NCBI RefSeq assembly: GCF_000420305.1 | Contig: NZ_ATUR01000003.1 | Span: forward strand, 248,001-312,000 | Origin: Novosphingopyxis baekryungensis DSM 16222 | GTDB taxonomy: Bacteria; Pseudomonadota; Alphaproteobacteria; Sphingomonadales; Sphingomonadaceae | Reading direction: 5' to 3' | Length of the DNA: 64,000 nucleotides | In this document: piece by piece, positions 46,173-55,118 of the stretch | How the letters are laid out: the number at the start of each line of letters is the position of its first letter | How positions within the stretch are numbered: position 1 is the first letter of the stretch | Program-made: the position numbers and the translations under genes | The notes under the pieces: generated by a model | Seen by the model: only the letters and a program-made list of their open reading frames with translations | What the model was told of the DNA's origin: nothing | The model's database searches: none

Positions 46173-47266
46173 GTCGGCGTCATCGATGTTCGCAACGCTC
46201 CCTCCGGCTCGACCAGCGCACGATGCCGGGGGAGCGCTTCGGGCATTTCATCGCGGATGAAGGCGAGCATTTTTTCCCGAATGGCGCAGCGCAGATCGAA
46301 GGTGCGTGGCGAATTGCTGGCAGTGGCGAGGATCCGCAGCTCGATCGCGTCGGCGGTCATATCGGTCACCTGCACCACCTTGCCGCGCCCGTCGAACAGC
46401 GGTTCGTCCGCGATGAAGCTTTCGAAATATGCGCGCAGCCGGTCCACATCGGCGGTCGGATCGAGATAGAAGAACACCGAGCCGAGCAGGCCCGCACCCT
46501 TGCGGGTCCAGTTCTGAAACGGCTCTTCCAGGAATTTCGATACCGGCACGATCAGGCGGCGCTCGTCCCACAGCTTGACCACGACATAGGTCAACCGGAT
46601 ATCCTCGATCCATCCCCATTCGTCCGCGATGATCACCGCATCGTCGATCCGGATCGGTTCGGTAAACGCCATCTGGATGCCGGCGATCAGATTTTTGAGC
46701 GCAGGCTGCGCCGCCGCGCCGACCGCCAGACCGGCCAGCCCAGCCGAAGCGAGCAAGCTGACGCCGATGCTGCGCACGCTGGGCAGGCTCAGCAGCATCA
46801 TCGCGACGGTAACGAGCACGATGAGGAAAATGCCGATGCGCACCAGGATGCCGGTGCGGGTGCGCCGGCGGCGCGCTTCCAGATTGTCTTCCACGCTGAT
46901 ATCGGCGTGCAGCTCGACCACCTCGCGCAGGGCCCGCAGGATGGCGATCAGCGTCCAGCCGATCAGCAGGGGCAGCATCAGCCCTTCGATCAGATGCCAG
47001 ATGTCGACGCTATCCTGGTTCAGCCGCCAGCCGCGCCGGGCGATGCCGACCGCCAGCGCCACGAGCAGCCAGCCGATCGGCTGTTTCAACCGGCGCAGCA
47101 CGATCTTGTCCGAACGACTTTGCGAACGCGCCGTCAAACGCTGCATCAGTCGAAATAACCCGCCGTGCAGCACAACGGCCAAGCCGGCGGCAATTGCCAC
47201 GTCGATCAGATGCCGCACGGTAACAGGCAAATTGTCGAACATAGCGGGCAAGGGCACATCGATCAT
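46169..47266 (-). CDS. Small-conductance mechanosensitive channel (MscS family)
   Basis: A 365-residue membrane protein with four or five helices. The pore helix and following beta domain are typical: SVRSIGVSLLASAGLAGLAVGAAAQPALKNLIAGIQMAFTEPIRIDD (about 166-212), then GWIEDIRLTYVVVKLWDERRLIVPVSKFLEEPFQNW. It releases solutes on hypo-osmotic shock. It is longer than E. coli MscS (286 residues) because of extra N-terminal helices. The C-terminal mixed domain is present. Confidence 0.9.
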   Translation of the reverse strand: MIDVPLPAMFDNLPVTVRHLIDVAIAAGLAVVLHGGLFRLMQRLTARSQSRSDKIVLRRLKQPIGWLLVALAVGIARRGWRLNQDSVDIWHLIEGLMLPLLIGWTLIAILRALREVVELHADISVEDNLEARRRRTRTGILVRIGIFLIVLVTVAMMLLSLPSVRSIGVSLLASAGLAGLAVGAAAQPALKNLIAGIQMAFTEPIRIDDAVIIADEWGWIEDIRLTYVVVKLWDERRLIVPVSKFLEEPFQNWTRKGAGLLGSVFFYLDPTADVDRLRAYFESFIADEPLFDGRGKVVQVTDMTADAIELRILATASNSPRTFDLRCAIREKMLAFIRDEMPEALPRHRALVEPEGALRTSMTPT

Positions 47267-47378
47267 GCCGTAACGATAGGCATGATGAACCTGCGCTGCA
47301 ACGCAGCATCGGCAGACGCTTTTGGTGGGGTGACGTCCGGAACGCGCAGCCTAGGGCGCGTCCCGAACGTCCGTTTCC

Positions 47379-48983
47379 TCAGCTCGCGGTCGGTGCGGCT
47401 TCCTTCACGCCGTCATCGACATGCGCCTCGAATGGCGCGAAATTGTCGATGAACAGCTTGACCAGCTTGGCCGCCTGATCGTCATAGGCTTCCTTGTCGG
47501 CCCAGGTCTCGCGCGGATCGAGGATCGTGCTGTCGACGCCCGGTACGGCAATCGGCACTTCGAACCCGAAGTTCGGATCGGTGCGGAATTCGGCATCGTT
47601 CAGGCTACCGTCGAGCGCCGCGTTCAAGAGCGCGCGGGTGGCCTTGATCGGCATGCGGCTGCCGGTACCATATTTGCCGCCGGTCCAGCCGGTGTTGAGC
47701 AGCCAGCACTGTACCCCGCCCTTGGCGATCCGCTCCTTCAGCAGATTGCCGTAGATGCTGGGGTGGCGCGGCATGAACGGCGCACCGAAACAAGTGGAGA
47801 AGGTGGCTTCCGGCTCGGTCACGCCGATCTCTGTTCCGGCCACCTTTGCGGTATAGCCCGACAGGAAGTGGTACATGGCCTGCTCCGGCGTCAGCCGCGC
47901 GATCGGGGGCAGTACGCCAAAAGCGTCGGCGGTCAGCATGATCACATTCTTCGGCACCGGACCGAGATTGTTTTCCGACGTGTTGGGAATGAAGTCGATC
48001 GGATAGGCGCCGCGGCTGTTTTCGGCCAGGCTGGCATCGTCCAGATCCAGCGTGCGGGTCTCATCGTCCATGACGACATTTTCCAGCACCGTGCCGAACC
48101 GGCGGGTGGTGGCATAAATCTCCGGCTCGGCCTCTTCGCTCAGGCGGATCATCTTGGCATAGCAGCCGCCCTCGAAATTGAAGACCGCGCTGTCGGACCA
48201 GCCATGCTCGTCATCGCCGATCAGCGTGCGGCTGGCATCGGCGGACAGCGTGGTCTTGCCGGTGCCGGAGAGACCGAAGAACACGGCGGTGTCGCCATCC
48301 GGCCCGATATTGGCGCTGCAATGCATCGGCATCACGCTCTTGGGCGGCAGCAGATAGTTGAGCAGGCCGAACACGCCCTTCTTCATTTCGCCGGCATAAC
48401 GGGTGCCGCCGATCAGGATCAGTTTCTCGCTGAAATTGACCGCGATCACCGTTTCTCCGCGCGTGCCATGACGCGCCGGGTCCGCCTTGAACGAGGGCAG
48501 GTCGATCACGGTATATTCGGGGGAGAAACCGGCCAGCTCGTCCTCGGTCGGGCGGCACAGCATCGTGCGGATGAACAGATTATGCCACGCAAGTTCGTTG
48601 ATCACGCGCACGGCCACACGATGCTCGGGCTGCGATCCGCCGAACAGGTCCTGGCAATAGAGCCGATCCTTCTGACCCAGCGCCTTGAGAAAATCTTCTT
48701 TCAGATTGGCGAAATGCTCCGGCGTCATGGACGCATTATTGTCCCACCAGATCGTGTCCTCGGTCTCGCCATCGCGTACGATGAACTTGTCCTTGGCGGA
48801 GCGGCCGGTATGCGCGCCGGTTTCCACCACCAGCGGGCCGTCCTTGGCCAGCCGGCCTTCGCCATGAACGATGGCCGCTTCCACCAGCGCGCCGCGCTGC
48901 AGGTTCCAGTGGCACTCGGCCGCAACGGAAAACCCCTGATCGGACAGCGACACATTGGGGGATCGGGACGTGGACTTGGTCAT
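47379..48983 (-). CDS. pckA: Phosphoenolpyruvate carboxykinase (ATP)
   Basis: A full-length 534-residue enzyme that converts oxaloacetate and ATP to phosphoenolpyruvate, the entry to gluconeogenesis. Landmarks are [13 protein letters not shown] (59-71), [14 protein letters not shown] (192-205), the kinase-1a P-loop [13 protein letters not shown] (237-249), the metal-binding DDEHGW and a late [18 protein letters not shown] precedes the ATG. It is divergent from chvI; in other alphaproteobacteria pckA has this same neighbour and is under ChvG/ChvI control, so regulation across the 278-base gap is plausible. Confidence 0.97.
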   Translation of the reverse strand: MTKSTSRSPNVSLSDQGFSVAAECHWNLQRGALVEAAIVHGEGRLAKDGPLVVETGAHTGRSAKDKFIVRDGETEDTIWWDNNASMTPEHFANLKEDFLKALGQKDRLYCQDLFGGSQPEHRVAVRVINELAWHNLFIRTMLCRPTEDELAGFSPEYTVIDLPSFKADPARHGTRGETVIAVNFSEKLILIGGTRYAGEMKKGVFGLLNYLLPPKSVMPMHCSANIGPDGDTAVFFGLSGTGKTTLSADASRTLIGDDEHGWSDSAVFNFEGGCYAKMIRLSEEAEPEIYATTRRFGTVLENVVMDDETRTLDLDDASLAENSRGAYPIDFIPNTSENNLGPVPKNVIMLTADAFGVLPPIARLTPEQAMYHFLSGYTAKVAGTEIGVTEPEATFSTCFGAPFMPRHPSIYGNLLKERIAKGGVQCWLLNTGWTGGKYGTGSRMPIKATRALLNAALDGSLNDAEFRTDPNFGFEVPIAVPGVDSTILDPRETWADKEAYDDQAAKLVKLFIDNFAPFEAHVDDGVKEAAPTAS

Positions 48984-49261
48984 GGGCCTATACTCTTCCT
49001 AAGACATGGGCCACGCACGCCCGACCTGCATGACATGCGGTGTCGACGAACCTGGCAGAACATTAGAGGTCTGAGTATGGCGTAGATCAGCTTCCGCGGA
49101 GCGTCAATTGTGCGATGCCCCTCTTGTTCCATCACCGTGCATACTGCACTTCGCGCAGCCGGACCTTTGCTTGCAGCCCCGTGCGGCTTCGCGTATCGGC
49201 GCTGAACATTAGTGCCGGGTTTTCGTGCGGCAAAGACACCGGATAGGGATGAAAGCGAGAC
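48984..49261. promoter_or_regulatory. Divergent pckA / chvI promoter region
   Basis: The 278-base gap between divergent pckA and chvI holds no gene and must contain promoters for both. A GATGCCCCTC... stretch and a CTGCATGACATGCGG half-palindrome (49028-49042) are visible, but no ChvI box could be defined with confidence. Confidence 0.4.
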
Positions 49262-49972
49262 ATGGCCGCCACCATCGCGCTGGTCGATGACGACAAGAAC
49301 ATCCTCGCCTCGGTTTCCATCGCGATCCAGGCCGAAGGCTATGTCACGCGCATCTATTCGGACCCGCAGGCCGCGCTGGACGCGCTGGTCGAGACGCCGC
49401 CGGACCTGGCCGTGCTGGACGTCAAGATGCCGGGCATGGACGGTCTGGAACTGCTGCGCCGCATTCGCGAAAAGCGCGAATTTCCGGTCATCTTCCTCAC
49501 CTCCAAGGATGATGAACTGGACGAGGCGCTGGGCCTGGCCATGGGCGCGGACGATTATATCACCAAGCCTTTTTCCCAGCGCCTGCTGCTGGCGCGCATC
49601 AAGGCCATCCTGCGCAGGGTCGACTATATGCAGCGCGCGGCCGAAGCGCCCGACGACGGCGCGGCGGGCGAGCCGATGGAGCGCGGCGATCTGGCGATGG
49701 ACGAGGCCCGGCACGAGGTGCGCTGGAAAGACCAGCCGGTCAGCCTGACCGTGACTGAATTCCTGATCCTGCAGACGCTCGCCACCCGGCCCGGCCTGGT
49801 AAAGACCCGCAGCCAGCTGATGGACGCGGCGTATCAGGACGATGTCTATGTCGATGATCGCACCATCGACAGCCACATCAAGCGCCTGCGCCGCAAATTC
49901 CGCGAGGTCGACCCGTCGTTCGAGGCGATCGATACGCTGTACGGAGCCGGATATCGCTTCTCAGCCGAATGA
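49262..49972 (+). CDS. chvI: ChvI-type response regulator (OmpR/PhoB family)
   Basis: A 236-residue two-domain regulator. The receiver has the acidic pair LVDDDKN at 8-14, the phosphorylation site D53 in AVLDVKMPG and the Lys in DDYITKPF; the OmpR-type winged helix spans about 145-235 ([13 protein letters not shown]...[15 protein letters not shown]). The neighbourhood (chvG, hprK, EIIA, HPr, pckA) is the classical alphaproteobacterial ChvI context, linked with envelope stress, acid and surface polysaccharide control in relatives. Confidence 0.94.
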   Translation: MAATIALVDDDKNILASVSIAIQAEGYVTRIYSDPQAALDALVETPPDLAVLDVKMPGMDGLELLRRIREKREFPVIFLTSKDDELDEALGLAMGADDYITKPFSQRLLLARIKAILRRVDYMQRAAEAPDDGAAGEPMERGDLAMDEARHEVRWKDQPVSLTVTEFLILQTLATRPGLVKTRSQLMDAAYQDDVYVDDRTIDSHIKRLRRKFREVDPSFEAIDTLYGAGYRFSAE

Positions 49973-50006
49973 GCCGGCCGGCCTAGCGCTGGGCTGGTCG
50001 CGGCGC

Positions 50007-51509
50007 ATGTCGCTCACCACGCGCATTCTGGCGGTCAATATCTTTGCCATCGTGCTGCTGGCTGGCGGATTGTTCTTTCTGGACAGCTATCGCTCGCAGC
50101 TGCTGGAGATCCGCAGCCAGGCCCTGCTGCGCGAACTGGACAGCGTGGCCCAGGCGCTTGTGCTGCTGCCCGCATCCCGCCGCGATGCCTATCTGACCGA
50201 AGTCGCCGTCGCGCTGGAGTCCAGACTGCGTCTATATGATGCCAGCGGCGCCAAGATTGCCGACAGCTTCCTCCTCGCCCCGCCAACCTATGATGTCGCG
50301 CAGCGTGATCAGATCCCGCTGCGACGGATCATGGCGCGCGAGATCGATGTCGTTACCGACGCGCTGGTGGGATCGCCCGCCCCGCCCGATTATGTCGATC
50401 CACAGCCGGACCGCGCCGATGACTGGCCGGAAATTGCGGCCGCATCGGACATCGGCAGAAGCGTGGCGCGGCAAGGGCCGGACGGTGCCTATGTGCTGAG
50501 CGCGGCGCGCCAGACGGCCGACGGTGCGCTGCTGCTGACCACCCGCGCCGCGGATATCCGCGGCATCATCCGCGAGGAGCGGCTCACGATCACGCTGTTC
50601 TCCATCGCGGTGCTGCTGGTATCGATCTGGCTGTCGCTTTTTCTGGCGCGTACGATCGTGCGGCCCCTGCGGTTGCTGGCGCGCAATGCGGTCAAGGTAC
50701 GGCTCGGTTTTGCGCGCGAGGTTTCGATCCCTCGCCTGCCCTCCCGCCGCGACGAGATCGGCATGCTGGCGCGCGCGGTGTCCGATATGTCCAACGCGCT
50801 GCGCGGCCGAATCGACGCGACCGAAGCCTTTGCCGCCGATGTGGCACATGAGGTGAAAAATCCGCTCGCCTCGCTGCGGTCCGCGCTGGAGTCCCTCCAG
50901 ATGGTCACCGATGAGGGTTTGCGCGCGCAACTGTTCGAGATCGCGTCCAGCGATGTGCGGCGGCTGGACCGGTTGATCAGCGATATCAGCGAGGCCAGCC
51001 GGGTCGATTCGCAACTGTCGCGCGCCAAGTTCGATCAGATCGATATGGCGCAGATGGTCGCGCAGCTGCTGGACGCCCGGCGGCAGCGCGCCACCGATCC
51101 GGATGTGACGCTGCGCTTCGTCGGCCCCGCCGGCGGCACGGCGCTGGTGATGGGGGAGGATGTGCGGCTGGAACGGGTGCTGGAAAATCTGATCGACAAT
51201 GCCGTCTCCTTCTCACCCACCGGCGGCACGGTGGAGATCCTGGTCAGCAAAACCGCCCGCGAGGTGGTAATCCGGGTGATGGACGAAGGCCCCGGCGTGC
51301 CGCCCGATCAACGCGACGCGGTGTTCGAACGCTTTCACAGCCGCCGTCCGGCAGACGAAGCCTTTGGCAAACATAGCGGCCTCGGCCTGGCGATCGCGCG
51401 CACGATCATCAACGGTCATCAGGGCAGCATCCAGACGGTCGACCGGTTCGACCGGCAGGGCGGCGCCTGCTTCGAAATCCGCCTGCCACGCGCCGATCCG
51501 CCAGCATGA
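50007..51509 (+). CDS. chvG: ChvG-type sensor histidine kinase
   Basis: A 500-residue membrane kinase with two helices (about 7-25 and 195-215) around a periplasmic sensor domain, a HAMP region (about 216-270), the H box AFAADVAHEVKNPLASL with H281, and the ATPase boxes ENLIDNAVSF, DEGPGVP and GLGLAIARTI. It pairs with ChvI. The ATG at 50007 leaves 34 bases after chvI; a longer frame inside chvI was rejected. The stop overlaps hprK by 4 bases, coupling the sensor to the PTS-like genes. Confidence 0.94.
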   Translation: MSLTTRILAVNIFAIVLLAGGLFFLDSYRSQLLEIRSQALLRELDSVAQALVLLPASRRDAYLTEVAVALESRLRLYDASGAKIADSFLLAPPTYDVAQRDQIPLRRIMAREIDVVTDALVGSPAPPDYVDPQPDRADDWPEIAAASDIGRSVARQGPDGAYVLSAARQTADGALLLTTRAADIRGIIREERLTITLFSIAVLLVSIWLSLFLARTIVRPLRLLARNAVKVRLGFAREVSIPRLPSRRDEIGMLARAVSDMSNALRGRIDATEAFAADVAHEVKNPLASLRSALESLQMVTDEGLRAQLFEIASSDVRRLDRLISDISEASRVDSQLSRAKFDQIDMAQMVAQLLDARRQRATDPDVTLRFVGPAGGTALVMGEDVRLERVLENLIDNAVSFSPTGGTVEILVSKTAREVVIRVMDEGPGVPPDQRDAVFERFHSRRPADEAFGKHSGLGLAIARTIINGHQGSIQTVDRFDRQGGACFEIRLPRADPPA

Positions 51510-51958
51510 CCGGCCAGGAGCAGATCCATGGGACCGCCATCGCGCTGAACGGGCGCGGCGTGCTGCTGCTGGGAAAGCCCGGTTCCGGCAAATCCGATCT
51601 GGCGCTGCGGCTGATCGACCGCGGGGCGCTGCTGATCGCGGACGATCAGGTCTGTCTGCGCCGGGAAGACGACGCCCTCCTCCTCTTCGGCCCCGGGATC
51701 TTGTCCGGACGGATCGAACTGCGCGGGATCGGCCTGCTTTCCGCCCCCCATCTTGCCGCTGCGCCGATGATGATGGCGGCGCTTTGCGATCAGCCGGTGG
51801 AGCGCCTGCCCCATGCCGAATATCGCCACTGGCTGGGTCTGCGCCGTCCGGTCATCCGGCTTGCCCCGTTCGAGGGCAGCGCGCCGATCAAGCTGGAATG
51901 GGCGCTACGCGGGCTGGTTGACGCGGCAACAAGCACGTCTAAACAGGTCGAGGAATGA
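51506..51958 (+). CDS. hprK: HPr kinase/phosphorylase, short alphaproteobacterial form
   Basis: At 150 residues this is the truncated HprK common in alphaproteobacteria, lacking the N-terminal domain of Gram-positive HprK (about 310 residues). Present are the P-loop GKPGSGKS at 23-30, LIADDQV near 43-49 (metal site) and the signature IELRGIGLL near 69-77. It phosphorylates HPr on a serine; here HPr S51 is the candidate. Overlaps chvG and rapZ by 4 bases each. Confidence 0.93.
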   Translation: MTGQEQIHGTAIALNGRGVLLLGKPGSGKSDLALRLIDRGALLIADDQVCLRREDDALLLFGPGILSGRIELRGIGLLSAPHLAAAPMMMAALCDQPVERLPHAEYRHWLGLRRPVIRLAPFEGSAPIKLEWALRGLVDAATSTSKQVEE

Positions 51959-52917
51959 GCAAGCCTGCCACCCCCACCACGATCCTGCTGGTCACCGGCC
52001 TGTCTGGCGCGGGCAAGACCACCGCGCTTAATCAGCTGGAAGATCTGGGGTGGGAGACGATCGACAATCTGCCGCTGCGTCTGGTCGGCCGCCTGCTCAA
52101 GATGCCGCGCGGCCAGGGCCAGGCGGAGGGCAATCTGCCGCTGGCGCTGGGGTTCGACAGCCGCACGCGCGGGTTCAGCCCGCAGCAACTGATCGAGCAG
52201 GTGAAAAAGCTGCAGGAAAGCGGCGACATAGCCATCTCGACGCTATTTCTGGATTGTCAGGGAAGCGAGCTTGGCCGCCGGTTCGCCGAAACGCGGCGGC
52301 CGCATCCGTTGGCGCATGATCGCCCGGCGGCGGACGGCATCGCCCAGGAACGCTCGATCATGCAGCCGCTCCGGCGCTGGTCGGACATGGTGATCGATAC
52401 GACCAATCTGGCCGTCAACAACCTCAAGACCCTGATGCGCGAACGCTTCGATCAGGGCTATGCGCGCGGCACCACCCTTTCGGTTACCAGCTTCGGCTTC
52501 TCGCGCGGGGTGCCGCACAATGCCGATCTGATCTTCGACCTGCGGTTCCTGCGCAATCCGCACTGGGTGCCGGACTTGCGCGCGCAGACGGGCCAGGATG
52601 CGCCGGTGTGCGACTATGTGATCGCCGATCCCGCCTTCGATGAGGCTTTTGCCAAAATTCGCGATCTGGTGCTGTTTTTGCTCCCGAAATATGAAGCGGA
52701 AGCCAAGGCCTATGTGAATATCGCCTTTGGCTGCACCGGTGGCCGGCATCGTTCGGTCTGTTTTACGGAAGTTTTTGCCGACATGTTGCGCGGGCAAGGC
52801 TATGCGCCGTCGGTCGATCATCGCGATCTTGGGTCACGGCCGGTCGACAGCCTGGAAAATCTACGGCGCGGCGATCATGACGATTCGCCGCCCAGCAAGG
52901 AAATGCAGCCATCATGA
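51955..52917 (+). CDS. rapZ: RapZ-family nucleotide-binding protein
   Basis: A 320-residue P-loop protein (GLSGAGKTTALNQLEDLGWETIDNLP, 15-40) with the C-terminal region characteristic of RapZ: FGCTGGRHRSVCFTE. In E. coli RapZ guides small-RNA decay for amino-sugar metabolism; in alphaproteobacteria, where it sits between hprK and PTS genes, the role is less clear. The last part carries an Asp/Arg-rich tail. It overlaps both neighbours by 4 bases. Confidence 0.95.
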   Translation: MSKPATPTTILLVTGLSGAGKTTALNQLEDLGWETIDNLPLRLVGRLLKMPRGQGQAEGNLPLALGFDSRTRGFSPQQLIEQVKKLQESGDIAISTLFLDCQGSELGRRFAETRRPHPLAHDRPAADGIAQERSIMQPLRRWSDMVIDTTNLAVNNLKTLMRERFDQGYARGTTLSVTSFGFSRGVPHNADLIFDLRFLRNPHWVPDLRAQTGQDAPVCDYVIADPAFDEAFAKIRDLVLFLLPKYEAEAKAYVNIAFGCTGGRHRSVCFTEVFADMLRGQGYAPSVDHRDLGSRPVDSLENLRRGDHDDSPPSKEMQPS

Positions 52918-53318
52918 TCGGTATCGTCCTGGTCACCCACGGCAATCTGGCGACCGAGTTTCGCGTGGCCATGCAACATGTTGTCGGCCGGCAGGAGGGC
53001 ATTGCCACCATCTGCATCGGGCCGAACGACGATATGGAGATGCGCCGCCGGGAAATCGGTGAAGCCGTGGCCGAAGTCGACACCGGCAAGGGCACCATCA
53101 TCCTGACCGATCTATTCGGCGGTACCCCGTCCAACCTTGCGATCTCGCTGCTGGAAAAGGGCAAGATCGAGGTGATCGCCGGGGTCAACCTGCCGATGCT
53201 GATCCGGCTGGACAGCGCGCGCCGTAATCTGCCGATTGCCGAGGCTATCACCGCCGCGCGCGACGCCGGGCGCAAATATATCTCCGTTGCATCCGAACTT
53301 CTGGATTCCGATAAATGA
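52914..53318 (+). CDS. PTS EIIA component, mannose family (regulatory)
   Basis: A 134-residue EIIA-Man-fold protein with the phosphorylatable His at H9 (VLVTHGNLA) and the typical LTDLFGGTPSN near 61-71. No EIIB or EIIC transport gene is near, so it probably belongs to a regulatory phosphorelay rather than sugar uptake. It overlaps rapZ and the HPr gene by 4 bases each. Confidence 0.93.
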   Translation: MIGIVLVTHGNLATEFRVAMQHVVGRQEGIATICIGPNDDMEMRRREIGEAVAEVDTGKGTIILTDLFGGTPSNLAISLLEKGKIEVIAGVNLPMLIRLDSARRNLPIAEAITAARDAGRKYISVASELLDSDK

Positions 53319-53593
53319 GCGAACATGCCCAGCGCACCGTCACCATTTGCAATGACAAGGGCCTGCACGCGCGGGCCAGCGCCAAGTTCGTCGGGCTGGT
53401 CGCGCGGCTGCCGGACGATGTGGCGGTCGAGGTATCGAAAGACGGCCATGGCGTGCCGGGCGGATCGATCATGGGACTGATGATGCTGGGGGCCGGCAAG
53501 GGCAGCGATATCCAGATCACCGTCGACGGACCGGATGCGGAGCGCATTGCCGACAAGCTGGTCGGTCTGGTGATGGACGGGTTCGGCGAATAG
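53315..53593 (+). CDS. ptsH: HPr phosphocarrier protein
   Basis: A 92-residue HPr with the active-site His H18 in NDKGLHARASAKF and the regulatory serine S51 in GGSIMGLMML, the target expected for the HprK encoded upstream. Enzyme I is not in the window. End of the chvI-to-HPr run in which the last five genes all overlap by 4 bases. Confidence 0.95.
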   Translation: MSEHAQRTVTICNDKGLHARASAKFVGLVARLPDDVAVEVSKDGHGVPGGSIMGLMMLGAGKGSDIQITVDGPDAERIADKLVGLVMDGFGE

Positions 53594-53600
53594 CCCTGCG

Positions 53601-54410
53601 ATGATCGAACGGCGTATCATCACCGGGTTTTCCAACCCGACGGTCAAACATATCCGGTCCCTGCGCGACAAGAAGCACCGCCGCCGTGAGGGTCGCTTTC
53701 TGGCGGAGGGCCTGCGCATTTTGACCGAGGCGCTGGAAGCCGGTCATGTACCCGAAACGCTGATCCTGTCTGACCGGGCCGAGCCGCATCCGCTGATCGA
53801 CGCGCTGGAAGCGGCCGTAGACGCGCGCGGCGGAGAAGTGATCGAGACCTCGGTCGATATTCTGGAAAAACTTTCGGGCAAGTCCAATCCGCAGACGGTG
53901 CTGGGCGTGTTTGCCGATCTGCCGACGGCGCTGGACGCGCTGGACCGCAACGCGTCCCCAATCTGGCTGGTGGCGCAGGAAATTCGCGATCCGGGCAATC
54001 TGGGCACCATGCTGCGCACCGGCGATGCGGTCGGCGCGGGCGGGCTGATCCTGCTGGATGATTGCACCGATCCTTTTTCCGTCGAGTCGGTGCGCGCCAG
54101 CATGGGCGCGCTGTTCACGCAGCACATTGCGCGGGCCAATGGCGCCGATTTCCTCGCCTGGCTGCGCGCGGGGCCGGGCCAGCTGGTCGGCACCAGTCTG
54201 CAGACCGAGACCGATTATCAGACGCCCGGTTATGCGCCGCCAGTATTCATCCTGACCGGCAATGAGGCGCGCGGCCTGCCCGACGATTATGAAGCGGCCT
54301 GCGATCTGCTGGTACGCATGCCGATGATGGGCAAGGCCGACAGCCTGAACGCCGCCGTGGCCACTGCGGTGATGGCCTATGAGGTGCTGAACCAGCTACG
54401 CCGTAGCTGA
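53601..54410 (+). CDS. SpoU/TrmH-family RNA methyltransferase
   Basis: A 269-residue enzyme with an N-terminal substrate-binding domain (KHIRSLRDKKHRRREGRFLAEGLRILTEAL) and the SPOUT knot: QEIRDPGNLGTMLRTGDAVGAGGLILLDD, then PVFILTGNEARGLP and MPMMGKADSLNAAVATAV, the three SpoU motifs. It should 2'-O-methylate an rRNA or tRNA ribose; the target is not predictable. It follows the HPr gene by 7 bases. Confidence 0.92.
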   Translation: MIERRIITGFSNPTVKHIRSLRDKKHRRREGRFLAEGLRILTEALEAGHVPETLILSDRAEPHPLIDALEAAVDARGGEVIETSVDILEKLSGKSNPQTVLGVFADLPTALDALDRNASPIWLVAQEIRDPGNLGTMLRTGDAVGAGGLILLDDCTDPFSVESVRASMGALFTQHIARANGADFLAWLRAGPGQLVGTSLQTETDYQTPGYAPPVFILTGNEARGLPDDYEAACDLLVRMPMMGKADSLNAAVATAVMAYEVLNQLRRS

Positions 54411-54473
54411 CCCGGCAGAACATGCCGTGGAAGCATGCCGGAACGGTTCCGGAGCCGGAACGTTTTACGCGCC

Positions 54474-55088
54474 ATGACATCATTCTCCGCTATCCGCTCC
54501 GCCGCCCTGCTCTCCACCGCCGCGCTTCTGCTGTCAGGCTGCCAGGGCTTCGGCCCCAATGCGGGCGGCTATGACGATGGCTATGGCCAATATCCCGCCA
54601 ATGATCGCTATGGCTATCCGGAGGCGCCCGGCGGCGGATACCCTGCGGACAATGATGCGGGCTATTATGGGGACGAGAATGCGCCACCGCCCGCACCGCA
54701 GGCGGGGCAGGCCTATGGCGCGCAAAGCCTGGCCGGCACGCGCTGGCGCATTGTATCCATCAACGGCTTGCCCGTGGAAAGCCCCGAGGCGACCCTCGAT
54801 TTCTCCGCCAACAGCGTGAGCGGCACGACCGGCTGCAATCGCTTTTCCGCCAATTATGTTCGCGATGGCATGGCCATCAGCTTCGGCCCGGTCCGCAACA
54901 CGCGGATGGCGTGCGAACCGCGTCTGATGGGTCAGGAACGGGCCTTTATAGATCTGCTCGATGCTGCCGAAGCGCAGCCCGTCGGCAATCGGTATCGCCG
55001 CCTCGGCGCGGTGCGCTATACCCCCAATGGCGACATGATCCTTTCGACCCCGGATAGCCGGGCAGCGTTGCTGACCCCGGCTTATTGA
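54474..55088 (+). CDS. META-domain (HslJ-like) lipoprotein
   Basis: A 204-residue lipoprotein: lipobox LLLSGC (Cys near residue 22), a Gly/Tyr/Asp/Pro-rich linker (about 25-80, with repeated GY and YP pairs), and a META domain (LAGTRWRIVSINGLPV...LDFSANSVSGTTGCNRFSANY...NTRMACEP). META domains occur in envelope-stress proteins. The ATG at 54474 gives the better signal peptide; an ATG at 54435 would add 13 residues. It is convergent with rmuC. Confidence 0.86.
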   Translation: MTSFSAIRSAALLSTAALLLSGCQGFGPNAGGYDDGYGQYPANDRYGYPEAPGGGYPADNDAGYYGDENAPPPAPQAGQAYGAQSLAGTRWRIVSINGLPVESPEATLDFSANSVSGTTGCNRFSANYVRDGMAISFGPVRNTRMACEPRLMGQERAFIDLLDAAEAQPVGNRYRRLGAVRYTPNGDMILSTPDSRAALLTPAY

Positions 55089-55118
55089 TCCGCGAAGGCG
55101 CTGAGGGTTGGCTCGGCG

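Noticed and set aside
45683-47158. Open frame of 491 codons crossing the DUF3597 gene and opposite mscS
   Set aside because: Frame-shifted and antisense reading of two well supported genes; extreme Arg/Gln/His content.
47421-49085. Long open frame (554 codons) on the plus strand opposite pckA
   Set aside because: It is the antisense shadow of a highly conserved GC-rich gene; the product has no recognisable domain and no ribosome-binding site.
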